The notes: generated by a model not told the origin, from the sequence alone. Counted from the first letter of the stretch, positions 44,474 through 56,238 are shown. The stretch: DNA of 64,000 nucleotides from Winogradskyella sp. MH6 (GCF_022810765.1 NZ_CP094494.1:1860001-1924000); one strand, 5' to 3'. Program-made: numbers and translations.

Positions 44474-47400
44474 ATGAAATTAAAGTTAACATGGTTATTA
44501 ACGCTTTTTATGGCGTTCGTGATGCAATTTTCTTTTGCACAAGAAAAAATGGTCACAGGTACAGTTACAACTGAATCGGATGGTTTACCCCTTCCTGGAG
44601 CTAGTGTAATTGTAAAGGGTACTACAAAAGGTGCTCAAACTGATTTTGATGGTAAGTATACTATTGGAGTCAATTCAGGAGATGTTTTAGTTATATCTTA
44701 CGTTGGTATGGAGCCTGTTGAAGTTACAGTGGGTGCATCTAATGTGTATGACGTCACTTTAAAAGAAGGTAATACTCTTGATGAAGTAATAGTTGTGGGT
44801 TATAATACAACAACTAAAGAGGCTTACACAGGTACAGCGACTAAAATTGAAACTGAAAACGTGGAAGCAAAAGCTGTTTCTAACGTTACTCAGGCACTTA
44901 GAGGTGAGGTTGCTGGTGTAAATGTTGTTTCTGGTTCTGGTGCTCCGGGTTCTGATGCAACAGTACGTATTCGTGGTTTTGGTTCTGTAAATGGTAACCG
45001 TGATCCATTATATATAGTTGACGGTGCTCCTTATTCAAGTGACCTTTCGTCAATTAACCCAGCGGATATTGAAAGTATGACAATTTTGAAAGATGCTGCC
45101 GCGACTTCAATTTATGGGTCTAGAGGTGCTAATGGTGTAATTGTAATTACAACAAAGCAAGGTAAGGTAGGAAAAACAGTTGTGTCTGTTGATTTTAAAA
45201 CTAGTGTTAATACGCTGTTTTTGCCTCAGTATGATATAGTAGATTCGCCTGAAGATTATATTGAACTGTCTTGGAGATCTCTAAAGAATAAAGGTCTTTT
45301 ACTTGGTGAGTCAGATCCTGCTGCTTGGGCAAGCGCAAATCTATATGGTACTACAGAAGGTATTAATAATGCTTATAACATATGGAATGCGGCTGGTGCT
45401 GATTTAATCAATCCTGCTACTGGTGAGTTTAACTCAGGTATTTCAAGAAAGTTTACGCCAACTAAATGGTCAGATGCTGCTTTCAATAATGGCCTTAGAA
45501 CTGAAGCGAATGTTCAGGTTAGAGGTGGTAATGAGAAAACTCGTTTTGCGGTTTCTTTTGGTTACTTAGATGATGAAGGTTATGCTATTAAGTCTAACTA
45601 TACGCGTTATACTACTCGTTTAAATTTAGAGCATAAGCCAAAAGATTGGTTAACAGTTAGTAGTAATATTGCATTAACAGGTGGTAGATATACTAACTCA
45701 TCAGATACTGAAGGTTCAACTGGAAGCTCTGGTAATATATTTGCTCTAACTGCTACAACTCCAACTATATATGATGTTTTTCTTAGAACACCAGATGGTG
45801 TTTTGATTGAAGATCCAATTTTTGGTGGTTCTCGATACGATTATGGTAATGAATATGGTCGTAGAGCATGGAATGCTACTAATGGTATTGCAGATGCTAA
45901 TTATGATTTAGCAAGAACAGATGTTATGACAGTTTTAGCTAATTTTAACGTTGGTGTAGATATTACAGATTGGTTGAAGTTTGAGACAAGATATAGTGGT
46001 CAATATAATACTTTTAATGCTTCTTCAATGCAAAACCCTTATTATGGAAGCGGATCTTCTAGTCAAGGTTTCTTAAATAGAGTAGAGCGTACAAACATTA
46101 ATCAAAACTTCCTTCAAATGTTGCGTTTTTCTAAACAATTTGGGGATCATGGTTTGGAAGCTTTCGTTGCACATGAATCTACAGTTAATAGATTTGATTA
46201 TTTTGGGGCTTCTGCTCAAACTGCAATTATACCATTTTCTTTAAGTTTAAATCAGTATACTACATCATTTGGTAGAGCAAATAATTATACAACAAGAAGA
46301 AGCTTAGATAGTTACTTTGCAAATGTGAATTATAATTACGCCCAAAAATACTTCTTAACAGGGTCAGTTAGACGTGATGGATCTTCTAGATTTATTAAAG
46401 ATAAATGGGGTACGTTTGGTTCTGTTGGTTTAGGATGGGTAGTTTCTAAAGAGGATTTCTTTGATGTAAATTTCTTAGATTACTTAAAGCTTAAAGCTAG
46501 TTATGGTGTAATCGGAGATCAAGGTGTAAATACATTATATGGTTATAAATTCTTTAATATCAATACTACTGGAGATGGTTCTATTTCTTACTCACCTAAT
46601 GGTGAAGCACAAAATCAAGATTTAACATGGGAAACATCTAAAGTTGCTCAGGTTGGTTTAGAGAGTACTTGGTTTAATGGTTATTTAGATTTAGATGTAG
46701 ATTACTATGTAAAGAATACTACTAATCTTTTCTTTCAGCAAACATTACCGCCTTCTCCGGGTGATGATTATATTCTCTATAACGATGGAAAACTTAGAAA
46801 CAGTGGTGTAGAGTTTAACGCTACAGTTCAAGTGTTTAAACCATCAAATGATTTTAGATTATCTCTTAATGTAAACGGTGAAATGTTTGATAACGAGATT
46901 GTTGAAATGCCTATAGATTATGCAACTGGAGAGCCAAAAGTGTTAGATGGTAGATATTCTGAAGGACATTCACTATATGACTGGTACATGAGAGAGTGGG
47001 CTGGTGTTGATCCAGCAACTGGTTCGGCTTTATGGTATTCATATTATAACGATGTTGATGGTGATGGAGTATTTAATGAAGCTAATGGTGATGAAACCAT
47101 TACCAGTTTAACAGTGTATTTAGATCAAAATCCTGATGCTAATGTTCAAAAAAGAACGACTTCAACCTACAGTGAAGGAACACAGAAATATGTTGGTAAA
47201 TCGGCTATTCCTGATGTAAGAGGTAGTTTCCGTATAAATACTGGTTTTAAAAACTTTGATTTATCTGCTCAATTTGGCTATAGCATCGGAGGATATGTTT
47301 ACGACAGCGGTTATGCAAGATTGATGGAAAATAGAGATTTAATTGGTACTACAAACTGGCATACTGATATGCAAGATGCATGGCAACAACCAGGTGACAT

Positions 47401-47704
47401 TACCAATGTTCCAAGACAATCAGCAGGTTATAATACAGATGTACAGTTTAATGGTACTTCTACACGTTTCTTAACTAAAGCAGATTATTTATCTCTTAAC
47501 AATATTAGATTAGGATATAATTTACCTGCTGATGCTGTAGAAGCTCTTAAACTTAGTAAGTTTAATGTATACGTTTCTGGCGATAATTTAATGATGCTTA
47601 GCGCAAGAGATGGTTTAAATCCAACAACTTTAATTGGTTCAGGTAATTCAGGTATTTATATGCCGATGACCACTTTTAGTCTTGGTGCCAAAATAGAATT
47701 TTAA
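44474..47704 (+). CDS. SusC/RagA-type TonB-dependent outer membrane receptor
   Basis: A 1076-residue outer-membrane importer. Signal peptide MKLKLTWLLTLFMAFVMQFSFA; carboxypeptidase-regulatory-like domain (about 28-95, GLPLPGASVIVKGTTKGAQT, DFDGKYTIGV); TonB-box-like LDEVIVVGYN (103-112); plug domain (about 115-230) with the SusC signature ATSIYGSRGANGVIVITTK; then a 22-strand barrel ending TFSLGAKIEF. It pairs with the SusD lipoprotein that starts 9 bp downstream; together they import large nutrients in a TonB-dependent way. A -33-like TTG with a 20-nt spacer to GATGTTTG lies upstream. The nutrient is not defined by the receptor sequence. Confidence 0.95.
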   Translation: MKLKLTWLLTLFMAFVMQFSFAQEKMVTGTVTTESDGLPLPGASVIVKGTTKGAQTDFDGKYTIGVNSGDVLVISYVGMEPVEVTVGASNVYDVTLKEGNTLDEVIVVGYNTTTKEAYTGTATKIETENVEAKAVSNVTQALRGEVAGVNVVSGSGAPGSDATVRIRGFGSVNGNRDPLYIVDGAPYSSDLSSINPADIESMTILKDAAATSIYGSRGANGVIVITTKQGKVGKTVVSVDFKTSVNTLFLPQYDIVDSPEDYIELSWRSLKNKGLLLGESDPAAWASANLYGTTEGINNAYNIWNAAGADLINPATGEFNSGISRKFTPTKWSDAAFNNGLRTEANVQVRGGNEKTRFAVSFGYLDDEGYAIKSNYTRYTTRLNLEHKPKDWLTVSSNIALTGGRYTNSSDTEGSTGSSGNIFALTATTPTIYDVFLRTPDGVLIEDPIFGGSRYDYGNEYGRRAWNATNGIADANYDLARTDVMTVLANFNVGVDITDWLKFETRYSGQYNTFNASSMQNPYYGSGSSSQGFLNRVERTNINQNFLQMLRFSKQFGDHGLEAFVAHESTVNRFDYFGASAQTAIIPFSLSLNQYTTSFGRANNYTTRRSLDSYFANVNYNYAQKYFLTGSVRRDGSSRFIKDKWGTFGSVGLGWVVSKEDFFDVNFLDYLKLKASYGVIGDQGVNTLYGYKFFNINTTGDGSISYSPNGEAQNQDLTWETSKVAQVGLESTWFNGYLDLDVDYYVKNTTNLFFQQTLPPSPGDDYILYNDGKLRNSGVEFNATVQVFKPSNDFRLSLNVNGEMFDNEIVEMPIDYATGEPKVLDGRYSEGHSLYDWYMREWAGVDPATGSALWYSYYNDVDGDGVFNEANGDETITSLTVYLDQNPDANVQKRTTSTYSEGTQKYVGKSAIPDVRGSFRINTGFKNFDLSAQFGYSIGGYVYDSGYARLMENRDLIGTTNWHTDMQDAWQQPGDITNVPRQSAGYNTDVQFNGTSTRFLTKADYLSLNNIRLGYNLPADAVEALKLSKFNVYVSGDNLMMLSARDGLNPTTLIGSGNSGIYMPMTTFSLGAKIEF

Positions 47705-47713
47705 AAAAAAGTG

Positions 47714-49201
47714 ATGAATATGAAAAAAAAGTTAATTTACGGAATTATGTTAACCTCAATGTTGTTTTTGGGGTGTAACGATGAATTTTTAGAAGGTGAG
47801 AACTCTAATGTCTTAACAGCAGAAACAATAGCAGTATATGCTGATGATTATCCTGCATTGTTAGAAGGTTCTTTAAATGGTATTACGAGTTTTATTATTG
47901 AACCATTTGGAGTAACTGGTGGTAGACATTATGATTTTGGGCAGAAAGCTGTTGATATTTGGATGGACATGACTTGTGGTGATATGGCGCTTTCAGGTAG
48001 TGCTTATGGTTGGTATAATGATACTGCTAACTTAATTACCCCTGTAGATTTTACGCAAGAAGAGAATGAGATAATTTGGATATACTATTACAGAATAATT
48101 AGTGTAGCTAACACAGTAATCTCATCTGTTGGAGGAAACGATGCTGAGCCTGAGAGTGATGATGCTAAGCGTATCTTAGGACAAGCAAAGGCTTATCGTG
48201 CCTATGCATATTTCTATTTACTACAATTGTATCAAAGATCTTATGATCCTGCGCAAGAAGTTTTACCTTTCTATAATATTGATACTTATAGTTTGGCTAA
48301 AGTGCCTGCAGGAGATATATACGATCAGGTAGTTGATGATTTAACTAGTGCTATTGAGTTACTAGAAGGTTATTCTAGAGGTACAGCTAAAAATTTAATT
48401 GATAAAACTGTAGCGCAAGGATTTTTAGCCTATACGTATGCTGCTATGGGAATGTATCCAGAAGCAAAAGTTCAAGCAGATAATTTAATTAGTGCTTATT
48501 CTGCAACTACAGCAGGTCAATTAGCATTCCCTGGTGCAGGTTCTGGTTTTAATGATGTAAACACAGGTTCTTGGATTTGGGGTTACGATTTAACTGAAGA
48601 TTTAGGACACCAATTAATAGATTGGTGGGGACAAATAGATTGTTTTACTTATAGTTATGCATGGGCTGGTGATCATAAATCTATTGATGATTTACTCTAT
48701 TCTCAAATATCTGATAATGACGTAAGAAAGACTCAGTTTGGAACAGGTACAGCAGCTTTACAACCAATTAACAAATTCTTTGATCCAGGTCGTACTATTG
48801 GTGGTCAGTATATCATTACAACAGATTTGATTCACATGAGAGTTGATGAGTTTATTCTCTTAAGTGCTGAATCTGCTGCTAAATCATCTAATGAACCAGC
48901 AGCTAAAACTATGATGATAGACTTTTTAACACCTCGTGTTGGTGCTGCAGAAGCTTCTGCTACCATTACACCTTTATCAGGTCAAGCTCTTCTTGATGAA
49001 ATTTACTTACAAACTAGAATAGAACTTTGGGGTGAAGGTAAAAGTTATTTAGCAATGAAGCGTAACCAAGCAACGGTAACTCGTGGTACTAACCATGTAT
49101 ATCGTGCAGGCGAGTCTTTTGCTTATGATTCAGATGAAATGAGTTTCCAAATACCTGAAGTTGAAATTATTAACAACGGACTTATTAACGGCCAAAACTA
49201 A
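47714..49201 (+). CDS. SusD/RagB-type surface lipoprotein
   Basis: The 495-residue substrate-capturing partner of the SusC protein. Lipoprotein signal (KKKLIYGIMLTSMLFLGC, lipobox FLGC). The SusD fold is shown by the helical TPR-like part with AKAYRAYAYFYLLQLYQ (residues about 150-170), PAGDIYDQVVDDLTSAIELL, and the C-terminal LLDEIYLQTRIELWGEGKSY, a strong RagB/SusD box. ATG 47714 or 47720 may be the true start (MNMKKK or MKKK); a GTG at 47711 is less likely. The next lipoprotein gene begins 10 bp after the stop. Confidence 0.94.
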   Translation: MNMKKKLIYGIMLTSMLFLGCNDEFLEGENSNVLTAETIAVYADDYPALLEGSLNGITSFIIEPFGVTGGRHYDFGQKAVDIWMDMTCGDMALSGSAYGWYNDTANLITPVDFTQEENEIIWIYYYRIISVANTVISSVGGNDAEPESDDAKRILGQAKAYRAYAYFYLLQLYQRSYDPAQEVLPFYNIDTYSLAKVPAGDIYDQVVDDLTSAIELLEGYSRGTAKNLIDKTVAQGFLAYTYAAMGMYPEAKVQADNLISAYSATTAGQLAFPGAGSGFNDVNTGSWIWGYDLTEDLGHQLIDWWGQIDCFTYSYAWAGDHKSIDDLLYSQISDNDVRKTQFGTGTAALQPINKFFDPGRTIGGQYIITTDLIHMRVDEFILLSAESAAKSSNEPAAKTMMIDFLTPRVGAAEASATITPLSGQALLDEIYLQTRIELWGEGKSYLAMKRNQATVTRGTNHVYRAGESFAYDSDEMSFQIPEVEIINNGLINGQN

Positions 49202-49211
49202 AATTAGAATT

Positions 49212-49934
49212 ATGAAAAAATATTTTAAATATTTTACAGTTTTTTTAGCTGTAACCTTAATGTTCAATTGTGAACAAGATAATGATTCATCGTTGTCTAA
49301 CTATGTGGGTTTTGAACAAGGCCCAATAGCTTATACTGTAGACAATGATGCAACACAAACTTTTGAAGTTACTGTTGCTGCTAGTGAAACATCTAGTTCA
49401 GATCGTACATATACTGTAATTGTTGATGACGCTTCAACTTTAGCTAGTCCTTACACAGTACCTTCTACAGTTACCATACCTGGAGGATCTAATGTAGGAA
49501 CTTTATCTATATCTGTTACAGATAATGATGATTTAGGTTTTGTTGCTCAAAGTTTAGTTTTAGATTTTCCTGATGAAGCAGGTATGAATTTTGGTGAAGC
49601 TCTTACATTAAATTTTACTGAAACTTGTTTAGACACAATAGTGACGTTTAACTTAACATTAGATACTTGGCCAGATGAAACAACATGGGAGGTTTATGAT
49701 TTAAATGGAACACCTGTAGTAATTGCTTCTGGTGGACCATATGTAAATCCTGATGATGATTTTGCTGAATTATCTTTTGATTTCTGTTTAGCTTCAGGCA
49801 ACTATGGAGTTGTGGTTTATGATTCTTATGGTGATGGTGGTCCAACATTTAGTGTTACAACTGCCTCAGGAACATTAGTTTCTGATATTACTCTAAGTGG
49901 TACACAATCTTCAGCAACTTTTACAGTTAACTAG
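49212..49934 (+). CDS. Surface lipoprotein, third gene of the SusCD operon
   Basis: A 240-residue lipoprotein; ATG 49212 gives MKKYFKYFTVFLAVTLMFNC (lipobox FNC). The N-terminal half (about 25-130) is Calx-beta/DUF1735-like (NDATQTFEVTVAASETSSSD; SNVGTLSISVTDND); the C-terminal half (about 138-240) carries ETTWEVYDLNG, GNYGVVVYDSYGDGGP, a pattern seen in Bacteroidetes exported peptidases and probably Ca-binding. It would sit on the surface and may help hold substrate for the SusCD complex. A strong terminator follows. Confidence 0.78.
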   Translation: MKKYFKYFTVFLAVTLMFNCEQDNDSSLSNYVGFEQGPIAYTVDNDATQTFEVTVAASETSSSDRTYTVIVDDASTLASPYTVPSTVTIPGGSNVGTLSISVTDNDDLGFVAQSLVLDFPDEAGMNFGEALTLNFTETCLDTIVTFNLTLDTWPDETTWEVYDLNGTPVVIASGGPYVNPDDDFAELSFDFCLASGNYGVVVYDSYGDGGPTFSVTTASGTLVSDITLSGTQSSATFTVN

Positions 49935-49960
49935 ATTAATTTAGTAAATCATAAATTGTT

Positions 49961-49996
49961 AAAAGCCACCTCATAGAGGTGGCTTTTGTTTTTTAT
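49961..49996 (+). terminator. Terminator of the SusCD operon
   Basis: AAAAGCCACCTC-ATA-GAGGTGGCTTTT then GTTTTTT: a 12-bp stem with a good T-tract, 27 bp after the third gene. Confidence 0.92.
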
Positions 49997-50053
49997 TTAT
50001 GATTTAACTTAAAATATCTCTATATTGCAAAGAAAATTTCAACACATTTAAAC

Positions 50054-52024
50054 ATGAGAAAAATTTTATTTTCTGCTGTATTACTTTTTACTTTCGGAGC
50101 TTATGCCCAAGAATTAAGTAGTGATATTTCTGAAGAAAACAAACAACTCCTAACTGAACTTAGAGAACAAGAAAATTTAAGAAAAGAAAGAGTAAATACT
50201 TTTTTATTAAATAACCCTTCTGTTAAAGCTACTTTAGTCAATGATGGTACTAGATTAATACATATTTATGATGTTTATGACGGAAAGCCAATTTACAGAT
50301 CTACAGACAACTTAGAAGCAGCAAGAGCAACCAAAACAGTAGAGTTGTGGGTTGGAGGAAGTATGGGCTTAGATTTGGATGGCACTGGGATGACCGTTGG
50401 TGTTTGGGATGGTGGTCCAGCAGATAATAATCATGTAGAATTTCAAAATTCTAATAATACCGGTACACGTGTTACTATAATTGACGCTGCTGTAGTAGAT
50501 GGAGATACTGGCTATAGTTCTCATGGAACACATGTTACAGGAACTATTTCTGCTAAAGGAGTTAATCCTAATGCACATGGAATGGCTTCTAATGTTAACG
50601 TTAAATCTTACAACTGGACAAATGATACCTCAGAAATGCTTTCTGCTGTAAATGCAGCTACAAACCCTATTGTTTTATCTAATCACTCTTATGGTGTGCC
50701 AATAGACCAAGGTGATGGAAATCAATTAGACGCCTCATTTATAGGTGCTTACACGTCAGATGCTGCAGCAATAGATAATATTACAAGAAATAACCCTAAG
50801 TATTTACCAGTAATGTCTGCTGGTAATTCTGGTCAGGTTAGTTATCCTGGTGGAATGTTAGCTGGTTATGATAAGTTAACTACAGATAAAAACGCAAAAA
50901 ACAGTTTAATAGTTGCTAATGCAAATCCTACTACAGCTGAACAACCACTTTTTAGTGGTAATTACGAATTAACTAATTTGGTTATTAACCAAGGTAGTAG
51001 TCAAGGACCAACAGACGATTTGCGTATTAAACCAGATATAGCTGCTGATGGCACAAACTTGGAGTCACCAACACCTAATTCTACCTATTCAATTTTTTCA
51101 GGAACTTCAATGGCAGCACCTAATACCACAGGAACTTTAGTTTTATTACAACAATATTACAATCAACTGCAAGGTGAGTACATGAACTCATCTACATTAA
51201 AAGCTTTAATATGTCACACTGCTATTGATGATATCTCAGTAACTGGTCCTGACCCAAAGTTTGGATGGGGATTCTTAAATGCTCGTGAAGCAGCACAAAC
51301 ACTTACAGATGCTGATGATTCTCAAGCTATTGTTGACGAATTGACTTTGGATCAAGGAGGTACATATACTTATACTTTTTCTGCCCAAGCTGGTGAAAAG
51401 TTATCGGCTACTATTTGTTGGACAGATATGCCTGGTAATGTGTCTAATGGTACAGTAAATGACCCAACTCCAAGATTAGTTAATGATTTAGATTTAAGAA
51501 TCTCTGATGGTACAACCACATATATGCCATGGAAACTTGATTTTTCTGGAAGTGCTTTTACAAATTCTAAAGGGGATAATATTGTAGATAACATAGAGAG
51601 AGTTGATATTGATGTGCCTGTTACAGGTGTTTATACGGTAACTGTAACGCACAAAGGTACATTACAAGGAACGGAAGGTGGTCCTTTTGATCCTCAAAGT
51701 CAGGATTTTTCTTTAATTATTACAGGAAACAACCTAACGCTAAGCGTTAATGAGAATGATTTGGCTAGAAAATTAGCTGTGTATCCTAACCCATCTAATG
51801 GAGAGTTTACTATTACATTTGAGTCTAATTTAAATAGTGTTAATAATAATGTTAAAGTTGACGTTTATGATCTGCAAGGTAGACTTGTTTATAACAACAA
51901 CTTTATAAACAATTCTTCTATTTTTAAAGAAAATATTGTTTTAGAAAATGCTAAAGCAGGTGTGTATATGGTAAATATTTCTGAAGGAAACAGAACTACC
52001 TCACACAAACTAGTTATTGAATAA
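50054..52024 (+). CDS. Subtilisin-like serine protease (S8) with T9SS sorting domain
   Basis: A 656-residue secreted protease. Signal peptide MRKILFSAVLLFTFGAYAQ, a short pro-region, then the catalytic domain (about 95-420): Asp119 in VGVWDGG, His157 in SSHGTHVTG and Ser352 in SGTSMAAP, all three present. An accessory beta domain follows (about 430-560), and the last 80 residues are a type A T9SS sorting domain (KLAVYPNPSNGEFTITFE; VDVYDLQGRLVY; AGVYMVNISEG; HKLVIE). Exported across the outer membrane and probably surface-attached. It lies just after the SusCD operon terminator and before a putative porin. Confidence 0.95.
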   Translation: MRKILFSAVLLFTFGAYAQELSSDISEENKQLLTELREQENLRKERVNTFLLNNPSVKATLVNDGTRLIHIYDVYDGKPIYRSTDNLEAARATKTVELWVGGSMGLDLDGTGMTVGVWDGGPADNNHVEFQNSNNTGTRVTIIDAAVVDGDTGYSSHGTHVTGTISAKGVNPNAHGMASNVNVKSYNWTNDTSEMLSAVNAATNPIVLSNHSYGVPIDQGDGNQLDASFIGAYTSDAAAIDNITRNNPKYLPVMSAGNSGQVSYPGGMLAGYDKLTTDKNAKNSLIVANANPTTAEQPLFSGNYELTNLVINQGSSQGPTDDLRIKPDIAADGTNLESPTPNSTYSIFSGTSMAAPNTTGTLVLLQQYYNQLQGEYMNSSTLKALICHTAIDDISVTGPDPKFGWGFLNAREAAQTLTDADDSQAIVDELTLDQGGTYTYTFSAQAGEKLSATICWTDMPGNVSNGTVNDPTPRLVNDLDLRISDGTTTYMPWKLDFSGSAFTNSKGDNIVDNIERVDIDVPVTGVYTVTVTHKGTLQGTEGGPFDPQSQDFSLIITGNNLTLSVNENDLARKLAVYPNPSNGEFTITFESNLNSVNNNVKVDVYDLQGRLVYNNNFINNSSIFKENIVLENAKAGVYMVNISEGNRTTSHKLVIE

Positions 52025-52046
52025 TATTTTACTTTTAATAAAATAG

Positions 52047-52082
52047 GAAAGACCAACAATATTATGTTGGTCTTTCTTTTTG
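52047..52082 (+). terminator. Terminator after the S8 protease gene
   Basis: AAAGACCAACA, 6-nt loop, TGTTGGTCTTTCTTTTTG: an 11-bp stem with a T-rich tail. Confidence 0.9.
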
Positions 52083-52156
52083 TTAAGTAAATTGTAATTC
52101 TTCTCGATAAAACAATAATTTATGATTTACTTTGTTTTTAGTTTAGATTTTAATAA

Positions 52157-54118
52157 ATGCGAACAAGACTTCTTGCAATAATCTTAGGGCTGTTTTTGGC
52201 TAACGCAAATGCGCAAGTTAAATTAACAGGTGCTAATGCGCCAAAAAGAGGTAGCGTAAATGATTCTACTGATGTTAAAAGGTCTAGAGGATTTAAAGAC
52301 CTAGCTACAATAAATATGTATTTACAATATAATACTGAAGTAGATACGTCTATTGTTGATACCACTTTAACAATTAAAAAGGATTACAAATTCAATTATT
52401 TACAAAAAGATAATTTTGGTTTAATGCCCTTTGCTAATATAGGTCAGACCTACAATTCTCTAACCATTAATGCTATAAATGATGAAACGAACCCTTTGTT
52501 TGGGGCAAGAGCTAGACATTTTAATTATTTTGAAGATGAGTATATCAAATATTATGAGGTGCCAACTCCATGGACAAGACTTACATATAAAACAGCTTTC
52601 GAACAAGGGCAAATGTTAGATGCCTTTTTTGCTGTAAATCTTTCAAAACAATTAAATTTTTCCATCGCATATAAAGGTTTAAGGTCGCTGGGAAATTATC
52701 AGAACGCATTAACGAGTACAGGTAACTTTAGGTTCAATACTAATTACAAGACTAAGAATAAACGGTATAAGGCAAATGGCCATATTGTAATGCAAGATTT
52801 GCTCAACCAAGAGAATGGGGGAATTAAAGATGAGGATATTGAAAATTTTACCTCAGGTGATGAGGAGTTTTTAGATAGGTCTGTTTTTGATATGAATTTC
52901 GAAAATGCAGAAAATATTTTGGAAGGTAAGCGGTTTTTCTTGAATCATTCATACGATATTATTAGCAAAAAAGATTCAATTAGTAATAATAGGCTTACAA
53001 TAGTAAATCAAGTTTCTTTTGAAGATAAATATTTTCAATTTTATCAAAACTCACCTTCAAGGACTTATTTTGGTGATGCGTTTACAGGTAGAATTAATGA
53101 TAAAGTTACATTAGAAGATTTCAAAACAAAAGTTTATGTCGAATACATAAATAATATTTTAGGAGAAATCGGTTTCGGGATAAACTACACAGATGTTAAT
53201 TACGGATACAATAGCATAGTTTTATTTTTAGACGAGACAATGCCTAATAGAATTAAAGCTAATTATTTAGGGGTAGATGCGTCATACAACAAAACCATAA
53301 AGTCAATAAGTTTAAAAAGTAAAGCAAGTCTAAATTTATCAGATGAGTTTGTAGGAAGTTACATTGATGCAGAACTTGGTTTAAAACTTAATGATGATAT
53401 TATTGTTTCTGGAGGAATTAACATTAGTTCTAAACTGCCAAATTATAATTATCTACTATATCAAAGTGATTATATTAACTATAATTGGTATAATTTAAAT
53501 GAATTTAAAAATATCAATACACAACAGTTAAGGTTTAATATTGAATCTCAAAAATTCTTTAATGCATCTTTAGATATTTCCAATATAGAAAATTATACCT
53601 ATTTTAATTTACAAGAAATTAATGAAGATGGAGTTAGAATAATTAAACCAGAACAATATACTAGTTCATTACAATACCTAAGATTAAAAGCTCAAAGAGA
53701 GTTCAAAGTGGGGAACTTTGCTTTAGACAATACAATAATGTATCAAAATGTTATAAGTGATACTGACGTATTAAATGTTCCAACACTCATTACCAGAAAT
53801 ACACTTTATTATTCTAATCACGTATTCAAGAAAGCCATGCAGCTTCAAACAGGAATAACATTTAATTATTTCACAGAATATAATATGAATGGTTACGATC
53901 CTGTTTTGGCTGAGTTTTATACTCAGAATACAACTAAGATAGGTGGTTTTCCAAGGCTAGACTTTTTTATTAATGCAAAAGTAAGGCAAACACGCATTTT
54001 CTTTAAAGCAGAACATTTCAATTCTTCATTTACTGGCTATGACTATTTCTCGGCACCTAATCACCCATACAGAGATTTTACGATACGTTTTGGTTTGGTT
54101 TGGGATTTCTTTTTATAG
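52157..54118 (+). CDS. Putative outer-membrane porin (PF14121-like)
   Basis: A 653-residue outer-membrane beta-barrel protein. Signal peptide MRTRLLAIILGLFLANANAQ, then ARARHFNYFEDEYIKYYEVP and TPWTRLTYKTAFEQGQMLDA, typical of the Bacteroidetes putative-porin family, with amphipathic strands to a C-terminal aromatic end (FTIRFGLVWDFFL). Substrate unknown. Transcribed toward the rrn operon with no clear terminator before it. Confidence 0.85.
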   Translation: MRTRLLAIILGLFLANANAQVKLTGANAPKRGSVNDSTDVKRSRGFKDLATINMYLQYNTEVDTSIVDTTLTIKKDYKFNYLQKDNFGLMPFANIGQTYNSLTINAINDETNPLFGARARHFNYFEDEYIKYYEVPTPWTRLTYKTAFEQGQMLDAFFAVNLSKQLNFSIAYKGLRSLGNYQNALTSTGNFRFNTNYKTKNKRYKANGHIVMQDLLNQENGGIKDEDIENFTSGDEEFLDRSVFDMNFENAENILEGKRFFLNHSYDIISKKDSISNNRLTIVNQVSFEDKYFQFYQNSPSRTYFGDAFTGRINDKVTLEDFKTKVYVEYINNILGEIGFGINYTDVNYGYNSIVLFLDETMPNRIKANYLGVDASYNKTIKSISLKSKASLNLSDEFVGSYIDAELGLKLNDDIIVSGGINISSKLPNYNYLLYQSDYINYNWYNLNEFKNINTQQLRFNIESQKFFNASLDISNIENYTYFNLQEINEDGVRIIKPEQYTSSLQYLRLKAQREFKVGNFALDNTIMYQNVISDTDVLNVPTLITRNTLYYSNHVFKKAMQLQTGITFNYFTEYNMNGYDPVLAEFYTQNTTKIGGFPRLDFFINAKVRQTRIFFKAEHFNSSFTGYDYFSAPNHPYRDFTIRFGLVWDFFL

Positions 54119-54207
54119 ACTTTAAAATATTTTAATGTAGATATTTCTGTTTGTCAGTCTGTTAAGATGCTTTTTGTAATTTTTCTCAAATAAAACACAA
54201 AAAAGTA

Positions 54208-54238
54208 TTTGGTAGTAAAGAAAAGGGTTATATATTTG
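54208..54238 (+). promoter_or_regulatory. rrn promoter P1
   Basis: A -33 element TTTG (54208-54211), 19-nt spacer, then TATATTTG (54231-54238): an exact fit to the Bacteroidetes housekeeping promoter. It lies about 305 bp upstream of 16S. The window 54119-54543 contains only these promoters and the leader. Confidence 0.88.
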
Positions 54239-54333
54239 CAGCCCCTAAACGGACAGATTGTTCGAGAAACGGGGAAGTTCATTCACAGAAAAGGCATCGA
54301 AAAAAAATAAATTTAAATTTTTTCAAAAAGATG

Positions 54334-54364
54334 TTGTGGGAATAAAAAAAGGGTTTTATATTTG
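54334..54364 (+). promoter_or_regulatory. rrn promoter P2
   Basis: TTG (54334-54336), 20-nt spacer, TATATTTG (54357-54364), about 180 bp upstream of 16S. Both promoters share the AAAGGGTT...TATATTTGCA context, so they are tandem copies. Confidence 0.88.
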
Positions 54365-54402
54365 CACCCGCTTAACGAAATAAGGTTAAGAAAAAGTAAA
54401 GA

Positions 54403-54424
54403 AAAAGTTCATTAACATATTGAA
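54403..54424 (+). promoter_or_regulatory. rrn leader box, repeated before 23S
   Basis: A 22-nt element with core AAAGTTCATTAACATATTG, repeated at 56406-56427 with one change (A to G). Position before 16S and before 23S suggests a processing or antitermination signal. Confidence 0.6.
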
Positions 54425-54543
54425 TTGACAGCGTAAAAACCAACTGGAAACGGTTGGTGAAAACAAGAGAATAGATCATTTAGAGTACTGAGATAATTCC
54501 TATTAAGTTGTTAAGAGAATAAGTCGTAAGACTTAAAAATTTA

Positions 54544-56069
<1,526 letters not shown>

Positions 56070-56164
56070 CTAGAGAAAGACGACTGATAGGAAATCTATC
56101 ACATAAAAGGAAATAAAAGGATTTATTCTCTTGCTGTTAATTTAAGATATCAATAATTAAGTAG

Positions 56165-56238
56165 AGTCTCATAGCTCAGCTGGTTAGAGCGCTACACTGA
56201 TAATGTAGAGGTCGGCAGTTCGAGTCTGCCTGAGACTA
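56165..56238 (+). tRNA. tRNA-Ile (GAT)
   Basis: A full cloverleaf: 7-bp acceptor AGTCTCA/TGAGACT, anticodon stem CTACA/TGTAG with loop CTGATAA (anticodon GAT), T-arm GGCAG-TTCGAGT-CTGCC. CCA is not encoded. In the 16S-23S spacer. Confidence 0.95.

Noticed and set aside
48250..49000. SusD-internal hairpins and AT runs as regulatory signals
   Set aside because: They fall within a continuous, well-conserved coding region.
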